A stretch of 64,000 bases of DNA. Source: Sanguinoderma infundibulare. Taxonomy: Eukaryota; Basidiomycota; Agaricomycetes; Polyporales; Polyporaceae. Position 1 is the stretch's first letter, and each line of letters begins with the position of its first letter. The notes beneath the pieces were generated by a model. The model saw only the letters and a program-made list of their open reading frames with translations, was not told the DNA's origin and ran no database searches. Below are positions 22,695 to 36,204 of this stretch, piece after piece. Both the position numbers and the translations under genes were made by a program. The stretch spans positions 479,180 to 543,179 of the forward strand of contig JAVLRN010000017.1 in the NCBI GenBank assembly GCA_032821775.1, read 5' to 3'.

Positions 22695-23480
22695 GTCTCA
22701 ATCTGCGTTTTATGAACAACACCGTACACCGACAAGTCTCCCAAGCGCCCGCCCTCGGTGCCCAATCGGGGACGAGGACCGCATCGGTGATCTCCATCGG
22801 TGCACGTGAGCGTCCGAGTCAGGCTGAGCGTGTACGAGTTACTGATGGACTTATAGCCTCGAGCTATAGCGCCTCACAGCCCTCGCTTTCCTCGACCGTC
22901 TCGAGGGTTTCAGAGCGCGTTTGCGATCCCTGTGTCTTCAGCTCTGGGTCCCCATGTCCCCACCGGGCCCTTGGTCCTTGCTCGGATATCCACCCTCCCT
23001 TCGCCATCCTCAATACTGCGCATTCTATTGGCTACGCCGAGAACAGCACTGTCTTTTCCTCATCCAATACCCACGCTCTTTCCAACGATGGCCATTCAAG
23101 TGCCCTATTTGGACGACTGCAGCCATCTCACCGTGCTGGCTTGGTGAGTGGTTCCTTCTTTGAAAATATACTTTTATCTCACATTTTTCATGAGTCCTGC
23201 TCGTTGCGGCTACCCGCGTTTTTAGCGCGTTTATACACCGTCAAAAATTTCTCTTCCGTTCACGCTCCCTGCGCGCTGACCCGTTCACAGACAGTGCATC
23301 TTCCAGAGCGCGACGTGAGACAACCCCCCGCTACCCGCTTCGAACCAGCATGTGCCATTGGAATCTCCTCATGAGCTTTCACAAGCGCTCCTCCCATCCT
23401 TGAGTCCTCCTTCCCAGCAGTCGTTAACGTGCTGTGCCTGTTAGTTCCTCTCCTACATCCTTCTGAGCACCGCATCACAG
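22695..23480. other. Upstream region between divergent genes
   Basis: This is the 5' side of the aminopeptidase gene. Short plus-strand frames (for example MAIQVPYLDDCSHL at 23089) could be a first exon of the hydrolase fragment downstream, but the join is not supported. Confidence 0.3.
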
Positions 23481-24057
23481 CCACACGTGCGGCTTCTTCG
23501 ATGTACCACTGGACTATCGTAATCCGGACGCTGGCCGACGTCGACTCGCTGTCCTAAACGCCAAGAACGCCGTGGCACAGTTTTCTGTAACCCGGGAAGC
23601 CCCAGCGGTTCTGGACTTGAAGCTCTCGATGCCATTGCCGCGCCGCCGCTCAACATCATGTACGTGCCCATATGTGACTTACTTAGAAGCAGCAGCAAGG
23701 GCTGACGTTTTGCGCTGGCAGACCTGGCGAGGTTTTCTACTTCAGTAGCACTGAGGAGCACGACGCTTTCTTCGACGGCACCATCGATCTGACCGGGATC
23801 GAGTACGTGGGCAATTTTGCCGACCCCGCCGACGTCGACGTGCTGCTATCCCATGCGTCGATCATGCAGCACAAGTACGAGGAGGTGTGCAAGAAGTTCC
23901 TAATCAGCCCGTCGGGGCCGTACTTGGCGTACATCGGTGAGGCGGCGACGGTGCGTAACATGGTCGCCATGGCGGACACCCTGGGCGGTCCTGAGCAGCC
24001 GGTGAACTACCTCGCGTTATCATATGGGATGCTTTTGGGTTCTTGGTTTGTGAATAG
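23481..24057 (+). pseudogene. Alpha/beta-hydrolase (tripeptidyl-aminopeptidase-like) fragment
   Basis: Plus-strand segments encode CGFFDVPLDYRNPDAGRRRL, an eroded oxyanion-region GSGLEALDAIA, then, after an intron ending TGGCAG, a clean exon with EEHDAFFDGTIDLTGIEYVGN...MQHKYEEV, ATVRNMVAMADTLGG and the nucleophile elbow LSYGMLLGSWFVN (Ser codon 24020-24022). Fungal secreted TAP-like hydrolases have this layout. The catalytic Asp and His regions and C-terminal cap are missing after a GTGAGT donor at about 24057. The N-terminal pieces are in different frames. Confidence 0.65.
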
Positions 24058-25916
24058 TGAGTCGCACGCTGATTATAGTCTTGTTAGACGTATCAGTCAT
24101 GATAGCGTTCGTAAAGTGTATCTCAGCACGTCCGCCTTCCCTCAGCCCGCAACCACCGTGGCACCCGCTCGCTGTCCCATCCAGCATCCTTCCGGCCCTC
24201 GCCGTGTGTCCGGCGAAGAGCCTGCGGATAATTCTCGTGGACACCCGTCATTGCAGGAGATATTCATTGCCAGATACATAGCCTTCGCTCGTCATTGTGT
24301 TTGAGGTTATCTTCGTTTGCGGTGAGCGCTTATTTGACGTTGTGTGCTTCGGCCATGCTATGGAATTGCCAATCAATGCCTTCTCGTCGTCTTCTCATTG
24401 TGCATTTGCCAAGGCAGACTCAACAAAATCCAAACCGCCCCGCGCCAGAAGTTCCGCCGAGCGGCCAATTGGTATGCGGTGAGTGTTGAGCTGGAGGCAT
24501 GCTGAACGTCGCACTGAAACTTTTACGTTCTTTATTGTAAGCTATAACAATAACAGATTTCCGCTGATATTATCTCACTCACAAGGAAACGCGAGCGGGC
24601 GAGCAACTACCATGAGGTCTTGTTCACGATCGTCGACCAAAAGACTTCGCTAAAACTGCTATGGCCAGCGTTGCGGACGGATCTCGTTCGCAGCTTTTCA
24701 CCAAAATACAACACTCGTCGGCGCGGTCTCTAGGCCTGGTCAGCTTGTTCGTCGGGGCTCGCGAATGCAGAAGAATACAAAGTCGCCGTCGATACCGCTA
24801 CCACCCTAAAATTGCAGCGCCGAGGAGACCGGCCCAATGTCTCTGTGTCTTCTGCCAGCGTTTGACACTCAATACCCAAAGCCGGATTTTGGGTGAATGA
24901 TAAACCATCGGGTACGGATTGCTAATCGTAACTCTTCTGACATACGGTAGCGCGTTCTTAACTCGGGTGACAGGGGACAACATTGAGAATGGCGCAAACA
25001 ACAGTGACTTTAGTGCTCGGGCCAAGAAACGGCATCGTGTGGAGCTTGTGGAGTCCAAAATCAGCTTCGCCCGACCGAGTGTCTGGGAACCCATTGCGGC
25101 CCTCTGATGCGCTTCCAGACCGCGCTGACAGTCACAGGTTTGGCAACCGTCCGTGGAATTTCGCAGGATGTACGCGTTTGTTGAGTCGTTCCTGCCATTC
25201 AAGGGAAACGCTTCATCCACTGTTCGAAAAAATGGACCGGAAAGGAAGGAGTCGGCGAGCACCGCCGCGCGCTGCCTCGGCGCTCAAGCACAATCAAATG
25301 TCAGGGTGTACAGTGGCACTAACACCCGTGCCGTTGCTTATGGTGCGTACCCCCTTCTCAGTCCCGTTGCCCGTCGGTACTCTCGGAATTGACATGGTGC
25401 AAATCGCACGCTCTGTGAATAAAGCGAACGCGTTTCTAGATCTCTCACGTCTTGCCAGTGTTTCCGCCACCCGCCGCAGCTGCAAGGCGGATGGACCGCT
25501 TCCGCCTTGGACAGGACAAGGGTCCGTGGTGGGAATCACTACAGTTCTTGGTTGTAGTTGTATTGGTGGCGTCATCAACCAGTCTTCGATTGTCCAAAGC
25601 GGGTTGATCTCGATTGACGGCCATGCAAAGCGGTGACAATGCGTCACGCGGATCTTGCTGCAACGCCCCCTTCTTTTGTTCCGCAGGTTTGGCCATTCAT
25701 CCCGTTTAACCCAAAGGCACGCTTCGGCGCCATTGGGCCATGGCCCCTCCCCTGGTATAAAGCTGCATCAAAGGCGATTTCTGCCAGTTGCTGCTCCCGT
25801 TGCTCTCGCCGACCATAGTTGCTTGCGCAACTGGTGATTGGCCCTTTGAGCTTGATCTGCTTCGTACCGTCCTCCCCGCCTCCACCTCAGCTCTTCTTGC
25901 TCTTCCACCCTCGCCG
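24058..25916. other. No recognisable gene
   Basis: Scattered open frames carry no domain or exon chain. The right 200 bp may be promoter of the next gene. Confidence 0.4.
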
Positions 25917-27804
25917 ATGGAAGTCCTCCCCTCCTCCGCGTTCTCTTCTCCATCTCTCTTCCCTGCGCGCGTCCGCCGGACGTCGTTCAGTGGCAAGTTC
26001 CGCGACTTTTTCACGGCGAAGCCAAAGTCGCCTCCCCAACCACCACCGCGCCCGATCATCTCCCGGCCCCAGCCACTGGCTAGCCGGATCCCCGTTCGCC
26101 CCAAGCGCGCCTACGGTGAGGTCTCCAAAGACCAGAACGAGCCACCTCTTTCTCCTCCTCGCTCTCGCGTACGGTTGTACTCGACTTCTGCCAGTGCGTC
26201 CACAGAGACTATCATACGCTCCCCGTCTCCAGAGCGCATTCACACGCCCCCCACCGGAGATCGTGCAAGGGTCCCACTCAAGAGCGCGCTTAAGAAGTCG
26301 CCTCCCGCTTCCCCAACCACCCCCGCCTCCAGGCTCTACGACCCATTGCGGACGCGTCCCAAGAATATCCTGTCACCTTCGCCCAAGCTCCGTAGTCTCA
26401 GCGCGCCCTCGCCGCACAAGCAAGCACCTTCAAGGCCGCCGACGACACCTAGCAGGCTCGCAAAGGCCCTCCCTGCACGCACGTGGAAGATGCCCTTCTC
26501 GCCCGCGTCCCGCAACCATCGCGCGCCCGCGCCCAGCGAGGTCACCTCGCCCCGTCCGCTCGCCAGCCCGAGGAAGTCGGTCACGTTCGCAGAGCCGGAG
26601 CAGCCTCGGACGCAGCGTTCGCCTCGTCTGGCGATTTCCTCGCCCATGGCTCTCAAGCGCAAGGCCGAAGAGGACCACGACCGCCCAAGCCACCGGCGTG
26701 CCAGTGGCCCAGGTTCGCCGCTCCTCTTGCGCAAGCCCGTGTTCATGCCCACGGCGGCCATGTCGCCTCGCAGCCCCTCTCGCCGCCCGCTCTCGAGCAG
26801 CGGCAGGCGCGCCCAGAGCGAAGAGACCGACACGGTATGTCGCCAGATTGCGTTTTAAGTACCGTCTCAGCACACTCACGCTGCTCTTACCAGGAGGATG
26901 AGCCGATCAGCATGCTCGACGCCCTCGTTCAAGCGACTCGCCTCGCCCCTCGTCCGACGCAGTCGAGGTTCGACCCGCCGCCGCCTTCGCCGGTGCGGCG
27001 CACGGTCATGGGCGGGGCCGCCGACGCGAGGATGGGCAAGTACGCTATGCAGGGGAAGACCCGCTCGTCGCTGTCCGGAGGCGCGAAGCCCGTAGTGAGG
27101 GGCAGCAATGCGACTCGCGGTGGCGGCGCAACGCGGAGGTTGACCGCCACCATCGAGCCGAGCTTCGTCCATAAGGAATTGTGGGATCCCGAGGAGAGGT
27201 GCGTCCCGCTTGTGTTCTCTCTGCACGCGAGGACGACCGATCGCTGATTGCTACTTGCTACTTGCTCGATTCGAACAGTGATGTTTATGCGTGGGGAGGC
27301 ACACTCCGAATCTCCATCCACGACTCCCACCCCGTGTCATGCTCCGCCCGCATCAGGGACGTCAAACTCGACTTTTCCGCCCAGGACGAGCCACGTTCCG
27401 CGTCGACCGGCGCCGAGCGCTCCTTCAGGCCGGTCTCGTACGACTGGCGGGTCTCGTTCTGCGACAACTACCTCGAGCCCAACAAGACCCAGCAGCTCCA
27501 CGTCGAGCAGGGCATCCTACTCGAGCGCCAGTATGTCTTCTGCGAGCCCAAGGCGCCTGGCGAGCCCGGCGAGTGGCTGATGAACTTCTGGGTGCCCATT
27601 CCGCTCGGCGGCGCGCTCTTCGGCCGGAGGATGTGCAGGAAGTTCGACTGCCGCGCGACGGTCGAACTCGGGGACGACACGATGGTGGAGGCGATGGTCG
27701 CTACGGCGCAGGTGACTGTCGGCGTCGAGATTGTCCGGACGCACAAGTTCCTGCCGCTCGCTGGGGGCGCGCGGTTTGAGCTGGCGCCGGAGGACGAGTA
27801 CTAG
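25917..27804 (+). CDS. Conserved disordered protein with folded C-terminal domain, unknown function
   Basis: Three exons (25917-26834, 26894-27198, 27279-27804) join in frame to 582 codons plus stop. Introns are 59 and 80 nt with GTATGT/GTGCGT donors and CAG acceptors. Residues 1 to about 400 are Pro/Ser/Arg-rich, with many S/TP sites and basic patches such as KRKAEED, suggesting a nuclear or cytoskeletal phosphoprotein. From about residue 410 a compact domain begins (DVYAWGGTLRISIHD, VSYDWRVSFCDNYLEP, EWLMNFWVPIPLGGALF), with a beta-rich pattern. I do not recognise the family. Codon use, introns and lack of stops suggest an intact gene. The ATG at 25917 was preferred over in-frame codons upstream because it follows the pyrimidine-rich leader. 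Confidence 0.75.
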
Positions 27805-28150
27805 GCTCACTTCAAGGTCAGAGTCACGGACACGGTGCTTATGAGTTTCGTGTTCGTTCGCAGTCGTTACGTATGCATCATATGGTACGCATCATGATAT
27901 AGTATACTACAGTAGTAGGTAGGTCCATTCCTTAGTCATCTCCATTTCTATCTCCCTCTCAGGTTATTCCGCCGGCGGACATGTCGTTCGTTACTCGCAC
28001 CGTTCACAGTCCTCTGTAGACTGCCCCTGTCACTCGTTTGTCATTTCTCGAGTTCTGTACATAGCTGTACATACGGAGTGTGCGAGTATTGCGGTGACAT
28101 ATGTCGTCCATTGGAATAGCATCCCATATTTAATGATTCAACTTGGGCGT

Positions 28151-28236
28151 CGCTAACGTTGAATCCTCGAACAACGGACTTCTGCAAAATATCATGTCGC
28201 TAACGTGGGATCCCCGAACGATGGACTTGGGCAAGG
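28151..28236. repeat. Degenerate direct repeat, two copies
   Basis: GTCGCTAACGTTGAATCCTC and GTCGCTAACGTGGGATCCCC start about 46 bp apart, and both continue into CGAACRAYGGACTT. The flanking 27.8-28.8 kb holds no recognisable gene. Confidence 0.55.
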
Positions 28237-28806
28237 CACAAGTGGTTCAGTTCTTCGGCTATACTAAATCGGGGAGCATCTGTCAACCGGTCTGACAGGG
28301 ACCTACAGTGTCAAATATTGTGCCCGCTCTATGAACCGAAAGGATCCGTTCAACCCGTGTTCTACTCGGATTTCACGTCCCGGGCATATCGTCTGAAATT
28401 TGTCCCGACTCGCGACACGGCTCCTCTCGAAGCACCACACCCCGAACAGGATCATTGCAAAAGCGCCAGAGCCTGACAGCCCAGCGATGGGACTAGTGGC
28501 TGGCCGTTGGCCATCATTCGGCGACGAGGGAGACCTCACCGTGCGTACGTCCTTCGAGAACTCTGTCGAAGTGATGCGGGGAATGAATGAGGTATAATAT
28601 TGTGACATAAACCCTAAGAAGTATTGCGACATGAGAGAGGGAGGGTACGGAGGGGTATAAGGACGACGGGACAGATGTTTCTCAATGCGAGTACACAGCA
28701 GAACGACAGCTGGGATGAAAACATTGGTCCGTGACGTGATGATGAAGTGGCCATACGATATGCGTGCATGCAGAGGTAAACGGGAAAGAGGAAGGATTAG
28801 CACTTC

Positions 28807-31800
28807 CTAGATGCCTTTTTTGGGGAGGGAGATCGTGGGTGTAACAGCGGGGGAGATGGGCGAAGCACGGGCTTGCGCGGTACGGCGCTTGACTTGGGCC
28901 TCGAGTTTGCTGCGTTGCTTGCGAACGTCGTCGTCTTTGAACTTCATGGAGAAAGCGAGTTCGATGAAGGCGTCCGGGCTCGGTGGAAGTGCGGTCGGCG
29001 GAGGGTGGAATAGAACATCTAAAACAGTTTCAGGCGACGTGGACTGCAGGAAGAGATGTCGAGTACACGAGAACAGAGCCAAGCCGGCTCTGAACAGGAA
29101 CGTTACACCTGAGATCGCATCAGAACGAGTGGTCAATCGCCCTGGCCATCGGCTCGACGAACCTTCAAACAGGAATACATCCCAAAGGCGGACAAGATAA
29201 TCCGAAGGTAAGGCATCTGCAAATACGGTTGTGAACCTTGGAAGCAGTCAGCACGTATGCGTAACACACAAGAGAGCGGGATCTTACCACGCGCGACAAA
29301 CAGCTACAGGAACGATCGCCATGTCCCGGAAGACCTTCTTCGCCGACGCCGCATCGTTCGATTCCAAGGCTTTCGCGAACAAGGCGGCATCGACTTCCAG
29401 CTGGACACTGCTGCTCGAGAAGTAAGGGCGCAGATGGCTGTCCATGAGCGAGATGAACGTCCAGAACGCGTCTTCCTCGGGAGACTGGAGGAGGAGCTGC
29501 GCAGCGATCATTGCTAGGCCTGAATCAAACAAGGCATGTCAGCTGCGCGCGAGCAAGGTGCTCTTCGCACGAGAAACATACCTCTCGAATAATGGATGTC
29601 CGGTACCATGCACAAATACGCCTGGAGCAGCTTCGCCAGCGACCCGTCCTGCAGTTGAGGATGCGCCGGGAACGACGATCGGATATCGCGCTCGATTTCC
29701 GCGTACGCCGCGACCTTCTCGCGCTGTGCCATGCGCTGGTACAGGCCCTCCATCCTCTTTCCCTTGCTGTCCGTCAACGTCGCCCACACCTGGTACCGCA
29801 CCGACGCCGGCACACCCTCGAGCACCATCTTCCGGACCTTCTTGCTGCTCTTCGCTTGGGACGGGGGGATCGACGACATCGTGGAGATCCAGCGGAGTTC
29901 GCGCTGGCGGTGCGCCTCAATCTGCAATGCGTCGCTGTCCTTGGGCGACCGCGTATCACCGCCGGGCGAGACGCTTCCTCGCTGCTGATGGCCATTGCTG
30001 TGCCCAGAGAGATCCGACAGAGCTGGGCTAACCGTGCGGAGTAAGCCCGGGCGGGCAGGACTAGGCGGGGACTCGAAGCTCCCGGAGAACGGCGACGGCG
30101 GCACTGAAGGCTTGATAAGCTCGAAGTCCGTATCTTGGACCTGCACCATATCCTGTTCGCTTGTATAGTCGCTGGTGCTGACACTGACTGTCGGGCTCCT
30201 GATGGATTGATGCGAAAGTTGATCCGTCGTCACGAGGTGCAGAGGAGCCATCTGCGGTTTGCCGTTGATACGTTTGTTCACGCGAAGTCCCATCACGCTG
30301 CTATCCGGCCTCTCGTCCACGGGCGTTATGACTAGCGGAGACGACGCTTCCGATGGGACTATGTCAGACGACCGCCGCGGGTCAAACAGGCCCTGCGAGG
30401 CAGTCCTAGCTCGAGACGGGGACGAAATGTGATTAGAGAGCGAAGATCTGGTGCTAGTGGGTAACATCGCTGAACGGCTGTGGCGCAGGATCCGCGGAGA
30501 CCCGGATCCGGGCAAAGGGAAGTTGATCGTGGACCGTGGCGACGAAGGCGGACTTGAGCTGAGAACAAGGGCCTCTGGCAGTGTCGCCAATGGAGAGTGG
30601 AACTGTGGTGTAGGCGATCCTTGTTCGATCCCAATCATGTCGAACTTCGGGGAAGCAGTACCAGTGGACTGGGATTCGAGCGAAGGCCGCGAGTCTAGAG
30701 ATGACGTCCGGGGCGTTGGTTGCCGTATTGGAGCGAAATCGTCCGCTGGGGAAGGAGACGATGCTGGCAGCGGATTCGTGGACGCGCGCAGTGGAGGAGA
30801 ACGTACAGGCGGGGGGACGACCGCAGGCCGGCCCGCGGGGACTGTATTGTTCTGCGAGAGCGACAACGGCGAGGGGGCGTGGATCCCACGCAACACGGTC
30901 GGCGAGTGCGATACGGTCGCGCGCTGAGGGGTAGGTACGTTCGCGACCGTTGTCGTCGTGGCCATCGCCGACTTTGACCGCTTTGTTGTGATCTGCAGTG
31001 GTCGGATCGAGGATAACGTCGGGGACAGCGGAGCTGGCGACGTCGTTTCGGAATCGTGGCGGCTGGAAATATTTGTGAATCATCAAAGTTCAGGTTCTCA
31101 ACGAAAAGGAATCTGGACAACAAACCTTGCCTCGTCGAGAGCCTCCGTCTTGATAGTCAACTCAACAGCACTCGGAAGGGCTGAGAACGACCGTGACCTC
31201 GGACGTGATGCATGGACCGCAGGAGTGAAGTTCGCCCGCTGAATCGGTTGTCCGCCAGCGGGTCCCACTCCCGGCCCAGGTGCCGGGCCCGCAAAAGGTC
31301 CAGCTGCATTCAACATCTGCTCGATATGTGCTGGAGGCGGGATAGGGGGTGAGGTCGCGCTTCGTCTCCCGGTCGGGTCCGCACTCCTCCGTCCCGCCAA
31401 GTCAAACGCGAGCTGAGTCGGCGGCGAACTCGCCATCGCCCGAGGCATTGGACCCGCAGCGTTCAGCATCTGTTCGATATGCGCCGGGGGCGGAATAGGG
31501 GGCGACGTCGCACTGCGCCGTCCTGTAGAGTCTGCGCTCCTTCTCCCCGCGAGGTCAATGGAGAACTGTGACGCCGGCGTACCCGTCCGACTGGGCGGCG
31601 CCCAAGGCGGGCGTACGGCGCGGTTCGCGGGGACGTTATTCTGCGGCTCATGGCCAAATGTGATGGGAACAGGGCCCGTAGATGACGCCAGGTCGAATTC
31701 GAACCGTCCGTAGACCGTCGGCGGAGCAGGACGACCTTCGCGCCTCGCTATCAAGATCATGCCGAGTATGTGGTGGATTGAGCCCGGAGGCGGACCGACG

Positions 31801-34755
31801 TGCTGGGGCGACGGTGGAGGCGGTTGCTGCACTGGTTGAGGGCGGCCGTACATCGGGCCTGCGGTAGATGGCGCGGGCTTCGGCGCGCCAGGATGGGGCA
31901 TGAACAGGCTTTGGCGCATGAGGGGATGCGGCGCGGGACGGTTAGGATCTCGAATGCGGGCTTGAGGATGGTTTGGTGGTGGAACGGCGACAGCTTGAGG
32001 TGGAGGCGAGGTCGTAGGAACAAGAATTGGAAAAGTCGAAGGACCTGGAGCGGCAGCGGCCACCGCACTCGGGCTATAAGGTGGTGGGGGAGGGCTCTCT
32101 GTGTCGTCCGCATTTGAGAGGGCCAGCATTCGCTTCTCCTTCCCCGTGGAGGTTTCCGCGGGCCGAACAGGTGTAGGAGACGGAGACTGCCCAGCTGCAG
32201 GATGGTCGTCGACAATCTCGGCCATCTGTGATTTCGCAGTCATGGGCATCGCCCGCTCATCGTCCTCTCCAAGAAGCCGCTGTCGATAGCTGTCGCGCGA
32301 ACTCATCTCTTCGCCGTCTGTGGCCCCCTTCTTCACATTCATCGCAGCGACCGTGTTTGAAGGATAGACCGGAGACATAAGCGTCGGCGAACCCAACGTC
32401 CCTGACGTCGCAGATGCTGCACTTGGCGAAGCTTCCGGGGAACCGAACGTCGCGCGTAGCAACGGGGAGGGCTCCGGATCCGGCTCGTTGCTGAAGGTAA
32501 GCGGAGCCGGCCGGTTCTTCTCCATCTTGCTCATCTCCTTCGCATCCGCGTCCGCGTCCGCACCCTGGACATCTGCCAAACTGGTCGACTCGGCCAACCG
32601 CGACGGAAGCTTCCCCTTCGACTCCTTCCGCTCGCGCCCGCTGTTGGTCGACTCCAGACTCGCGCGCTGGCAGGGCATGGGCGGCGCGTCAGAACCTGAC
32701 GCGACCGCGTACAGCGACCCCTTCGAGAACCGAGACATTTTCGACGCCATTGAGAAGCGCGAGTAGCGATACTGGTCGTAGATATCGTCCGCACCCTCCC
32801 AATCGCCCGAGCCATCAGACCCGTAATCTGATTCCGAGTGCGCTGACACAGGTGAAGGCAGCGATGTTGGCGAACACGGAGCCGGTGCTGGTGCCGGCGC
32901 TGAAGGGGGAAGCGTTGCACTCGGAGGTGGAGACTCGGAGTACTGGGAAACAGAACGCTCAGACAGTTCCGAACGGCCGGTGAGCGGAGGCTCGAGCATG
33001 TTTGGAATCACCAACGTGACGCTGCGAGGACTCGCGGAGTACAGCGACTCCGAGCGTATTGAGCGAACTGATTGCGTGGAATCAGGAACATCCTCCAGCG
33101 TAGACTCCGGCGACTGGACGTGGCGAACAGGAGAGGCGTTGCCGTCGTCAGAATCGGAGTCATCCCCGCCGCCAGCAAAGTCCTGCAAGAGCGACAGGCC
33201 GATGTTGCCAGCGCCGCTCTCCGATATTGCGAGCGAGACGCGATGGTTTGATGTATCGTCGGAGTAGATGCTCGAATCACGGTCAGCCGGAGGGAAACGC
33301 GAAGGCGAGGAGTCCGGCGAGTACAGATGTTCAACGGGGCTGTCGTGGTTGAGCTGCTTCGCGAACTGGTCCAACCGGATCGAGGGCACTAATGACGCCG
33401 TATCGGACTGGCCATCGTCAGGGCTGGACGCGATATTGGCCTCGTCCTGATTGTAGTCCGCCGGAGTCTTGGGCAGGGAAGAGAGGGACGTAGCTTGAGA
33501 TTCGTGGCTCATGGTGCGTTCCGGGGTGTAGGAAGACGCTTGGCTGATTGAGCGTTCCGGCTGGGGCGACGGTGCATGGGAGTACGTAACGGCGGATATG
33601 CTGCTGGAGGACGATAGGCTGGGGGTGATAGGAGGACAAACGACGTCTGGTTCATGGGTGACAGAGATCGTTGGTGAGGGCACCTCATGAAGTGAGTCAA
33701 CGATTGGGGAAGGGGCATCGTGGCCGGATAGCACAGCAGGCGAGGTTGCGTCGCGAACGGAAACGGTGAATGCGCTCTGGGACGAGGACGGGCGAGAGAC
33801 AGGAGAGGCGGTGGATTGCCTTTTGGTGAGAATGGGTTTCTTGAGACGTCCGTGGAATCGGACGTCTCCTCCACGAAAGTTGCCGACGACACCCTCGCAA
33901 TAACCCTTGACACGGCATCAGCGACGGGATTAGAGAGTGGTCATAAATCACCAGGGGCATCAACCTATTGAACAGTGTCCTATCGCCTCGGTTCATCATG
34001 AACGAGTCATCTCGTCCAGGGAAAGAAATTCATTGTGATTCTAGGCCACGAAACGTGTCTCCAGCACTTCTAACACTTCTTTGACGTCCTCTTTGCTCTC
34101 CGGGAAATGCGGTAGACACGTTGAGTGGGGTAAGACATTGTGAATATGAGAAAGATGGGGGTTCGCCCGACGAAACTGAAAGGAACGCGAAGCACGGCGG
34201 AGTTGATTCCCCGCGCTTTAACTTGGTCAATCTGTTTGGGCTGGAACACCAATCACGATGGGCAATGGCAAATACCGCCTTAGCAGCCGAGCCGGAACGG
34301 AGCGAGGATTCGACAGATTATGTCTAGCCTCCATAGGCTCGGCCTCCTGCCCGCTCTCGGCCGCGAGATTCTGCGCACGCCGCGGGTCTAACGGTCAACT
34401 TGGGCCTTGGAATCATTGACCATTGCCCGTCGTGAATCCAAGACTTTTGTCGCTGGGACGACCGACAGCAGTGCAGCAAGGCGTTCGATAGGTCTATGCC
34501 TCAAGTGTAATGGTACACTCACCAGATACAGGTCGACTTGGCCTTGAACTTGCATGAGGACCGTAATCTCGTCGTCCTACGATAGTGCGAAGGTCGGCAT
34601 GCGTCGGACGTGCGAGTGTACGGACATACCTTCATGAACATCAGGTCCTCTGCCCGCTCCGCCACACAGTCCTGAACCGCAGTGCACTTCCCTATCCCTC
34701 CCTTGCCCGCAAACCGAGTCCACCTCCCTAGCTGGCCGGCATCCATCTCGGACAT
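28807..34755 (-). CDS. SH3-TBC domain protein (predicted Rab GTPase-activating protein)
   Basis: ATG at 34755 begins MSEMDAGQLGRWTRF, leading into an SH3 domain split over three exons (KGGIGKCTAVQDC...EDLMFMK | DDEITVLMQV...DLYL | GYCEGVVGNF). A very long disordered Ser/Pro-rich region follows (about 33800-29900) with two near-identical PPPAHIEQMLNAAGP units. The TBC domain starts at KKVRKMVLEGVPASVRYQVW, continues with LLQAYLCMVPDIHYSRG, ALIAAQLLLQSPEEDAFW-like text and ALFSCTRHLFLQS, and ends at TAG 28807. TBC domains stimulate GTP hydrolysis by Rab proteins through an Arg and a Gln finger; the Arg position was not verified here. The intron before GYCEG is about 617 nt. The gene looks intact. 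Confidence 0.82.
33906..34522 (-). other. Unusually long intron in the SH3-TBC gene
   Basis: The donor GTGAGT follows ...DLYL and an AAG acceptor precedes GYCEGVV in the middle of the SH3 domain. Neighbouring introns are 50-80 nt. No inverted repeats or ORF explain the extra length. Confidence 0.55.
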
Positions 34756-34944
34756 GTCGTCGGGAAACAAGAACGCCAGGAGGCTGAAACGAGCGGCTGA
34801 GAGTGAATAAGATTCCGAGTCCAGAGAGAGGGCGGATGACAAGCAAGATGTGCGGTCGACGACGAGTACAACGACGTTGTCGTCGTCGTCGAGGTCGAGG
34901 ACCGAGGTGAGGACAGCGCAAACGGTCCATCAACTTCGATCAAA

Positions 34945-34956
34945 TTAGGGTTAGGG
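34945..34956. promoter_or_regulatory. Telomere-like motif upstream of the SH3-TBC gene
   Basis: TTAGGGTTAGGG lies about 190 bp upstream of the start codon. On the coding strand it reads AACCCTAACCCTAA, like a telo-box. A regulatory role is inference. Confidence 0.35.
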
Positions 34957-34959
34957 TTC

Positions 34960-36200
34960 TGACCTTTGTACTTCCGCGCGCGCTTGCTCCCAGCTTGTGA
35001 TTATACTTCCACCTCCCCCGGCGTGCATCTACTGCAATCGAGTATGCTTCCAGATTGACACTAAACAAAGTACAGAACTTGCGGACAGTGGGAACTGGAG
35101 GTCAAAACTCGTCACATCCCACTTTCTGAATCCAATTCTCCTCGTAAGTTCTAGATTCGAGAACTTCGCAATCGTTCCCTACTAGTGGCCAATGACGTGC
35201 AATTGGTATCACCTGGATGATATATACTATGCAGCTTCAAAATCTCCCCTGTCTCCATCGACCCAAGTCGCGCCCGGGTTTCCGCAAGAACCGCAAGTCA
35301 AGTACCGCCATCCTTGAAATCAAGGTGGCTGTACCCGTCGCGGCGGTCGTGCGACATGACGAGGAGTCGTTTTGGGTTTTCGCAGTATCATACTGCAGGG
35401 ATTCTCCCTGCATGTAAAGCCGGTCAGCTCGGAGCGGTCGACGCTCAGCGCCTCGAGGTCAATCGCTCTAGACGTCGAGCCAGGACGCGCCAACGACACT
35501 AGACCGGTGCGCACGAGGTGAGCCTGCCGGCCATTATATCTACCGTTGAGCGCGACGCATCCATAGCTAGAGACCTCTGGCAGCTTGCGCGCGGTGTGCT
35601 CCGACTCTCCTTCGTCGACCCGTGCGCTTAGTGGTAATCTCCTCAGGTCGTCCTTTATCGAGGTTTTGGGCATGTCATCTTTGGCAGCCCTGCTGTACGG
35701 GAGAACTCCCCAGACGTCCGACCTCTCCCTCACATCTGGCCGATCAGCCAGGTATTGGCAAAGCAAATCCCCTACGTGCAATAGAATGGCGCACGCATCC
35801 CAGTGAAGGTTTGCCGTCTATGGGGACATCTACTGGCTCCTCGTTCGCAAGGTTCTGAGCATGTTTATCTGTTATTTTCCCAAAGGTCACACGGCGCCGC
35901 TAGAGAGCTGGTAGAGTGCTTCACCCTTCACACTTAATTCGAACAGTCAGCGCCCCGGGATCAAGGTGGCGTTATTCTTCATGTTATCCGATCGCGCATG
36001 TGGGCCTGATCCAACTTGCATACAGAACTCTATCTTGGGTAGTTACCCAGTGGCACTCTCAGAGTCCTCGCACCTCGATCGCGGCCTTAGTATTTCATCC
36101 CTCCCCTTTCATTCATCCCGCCGCCGCGCCTGACACCGTCTCACCACGAGTGCCGAATCTTCAAGTTCGCAGTCGCAGGTCAACTATCTGGCTGTCTCGG
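34960..36200. other. No recognisable gene
   Basis: No exon chain or repeat was found in this stretch. Confidence 0.4.
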
Positions 36201-36204
36201 TAGC

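Noticed and set aside
24798..25262. 154-codon open frame on the minus strand
   Set aside because: No domain, no splice context and amino-acid content typical of a chance frame.
28303..28803. 166-codon open frame on the minus strand just left of the TBC gene
   Set aside because: No recognisable motif; it looks like the trailing region of the TBC gene.
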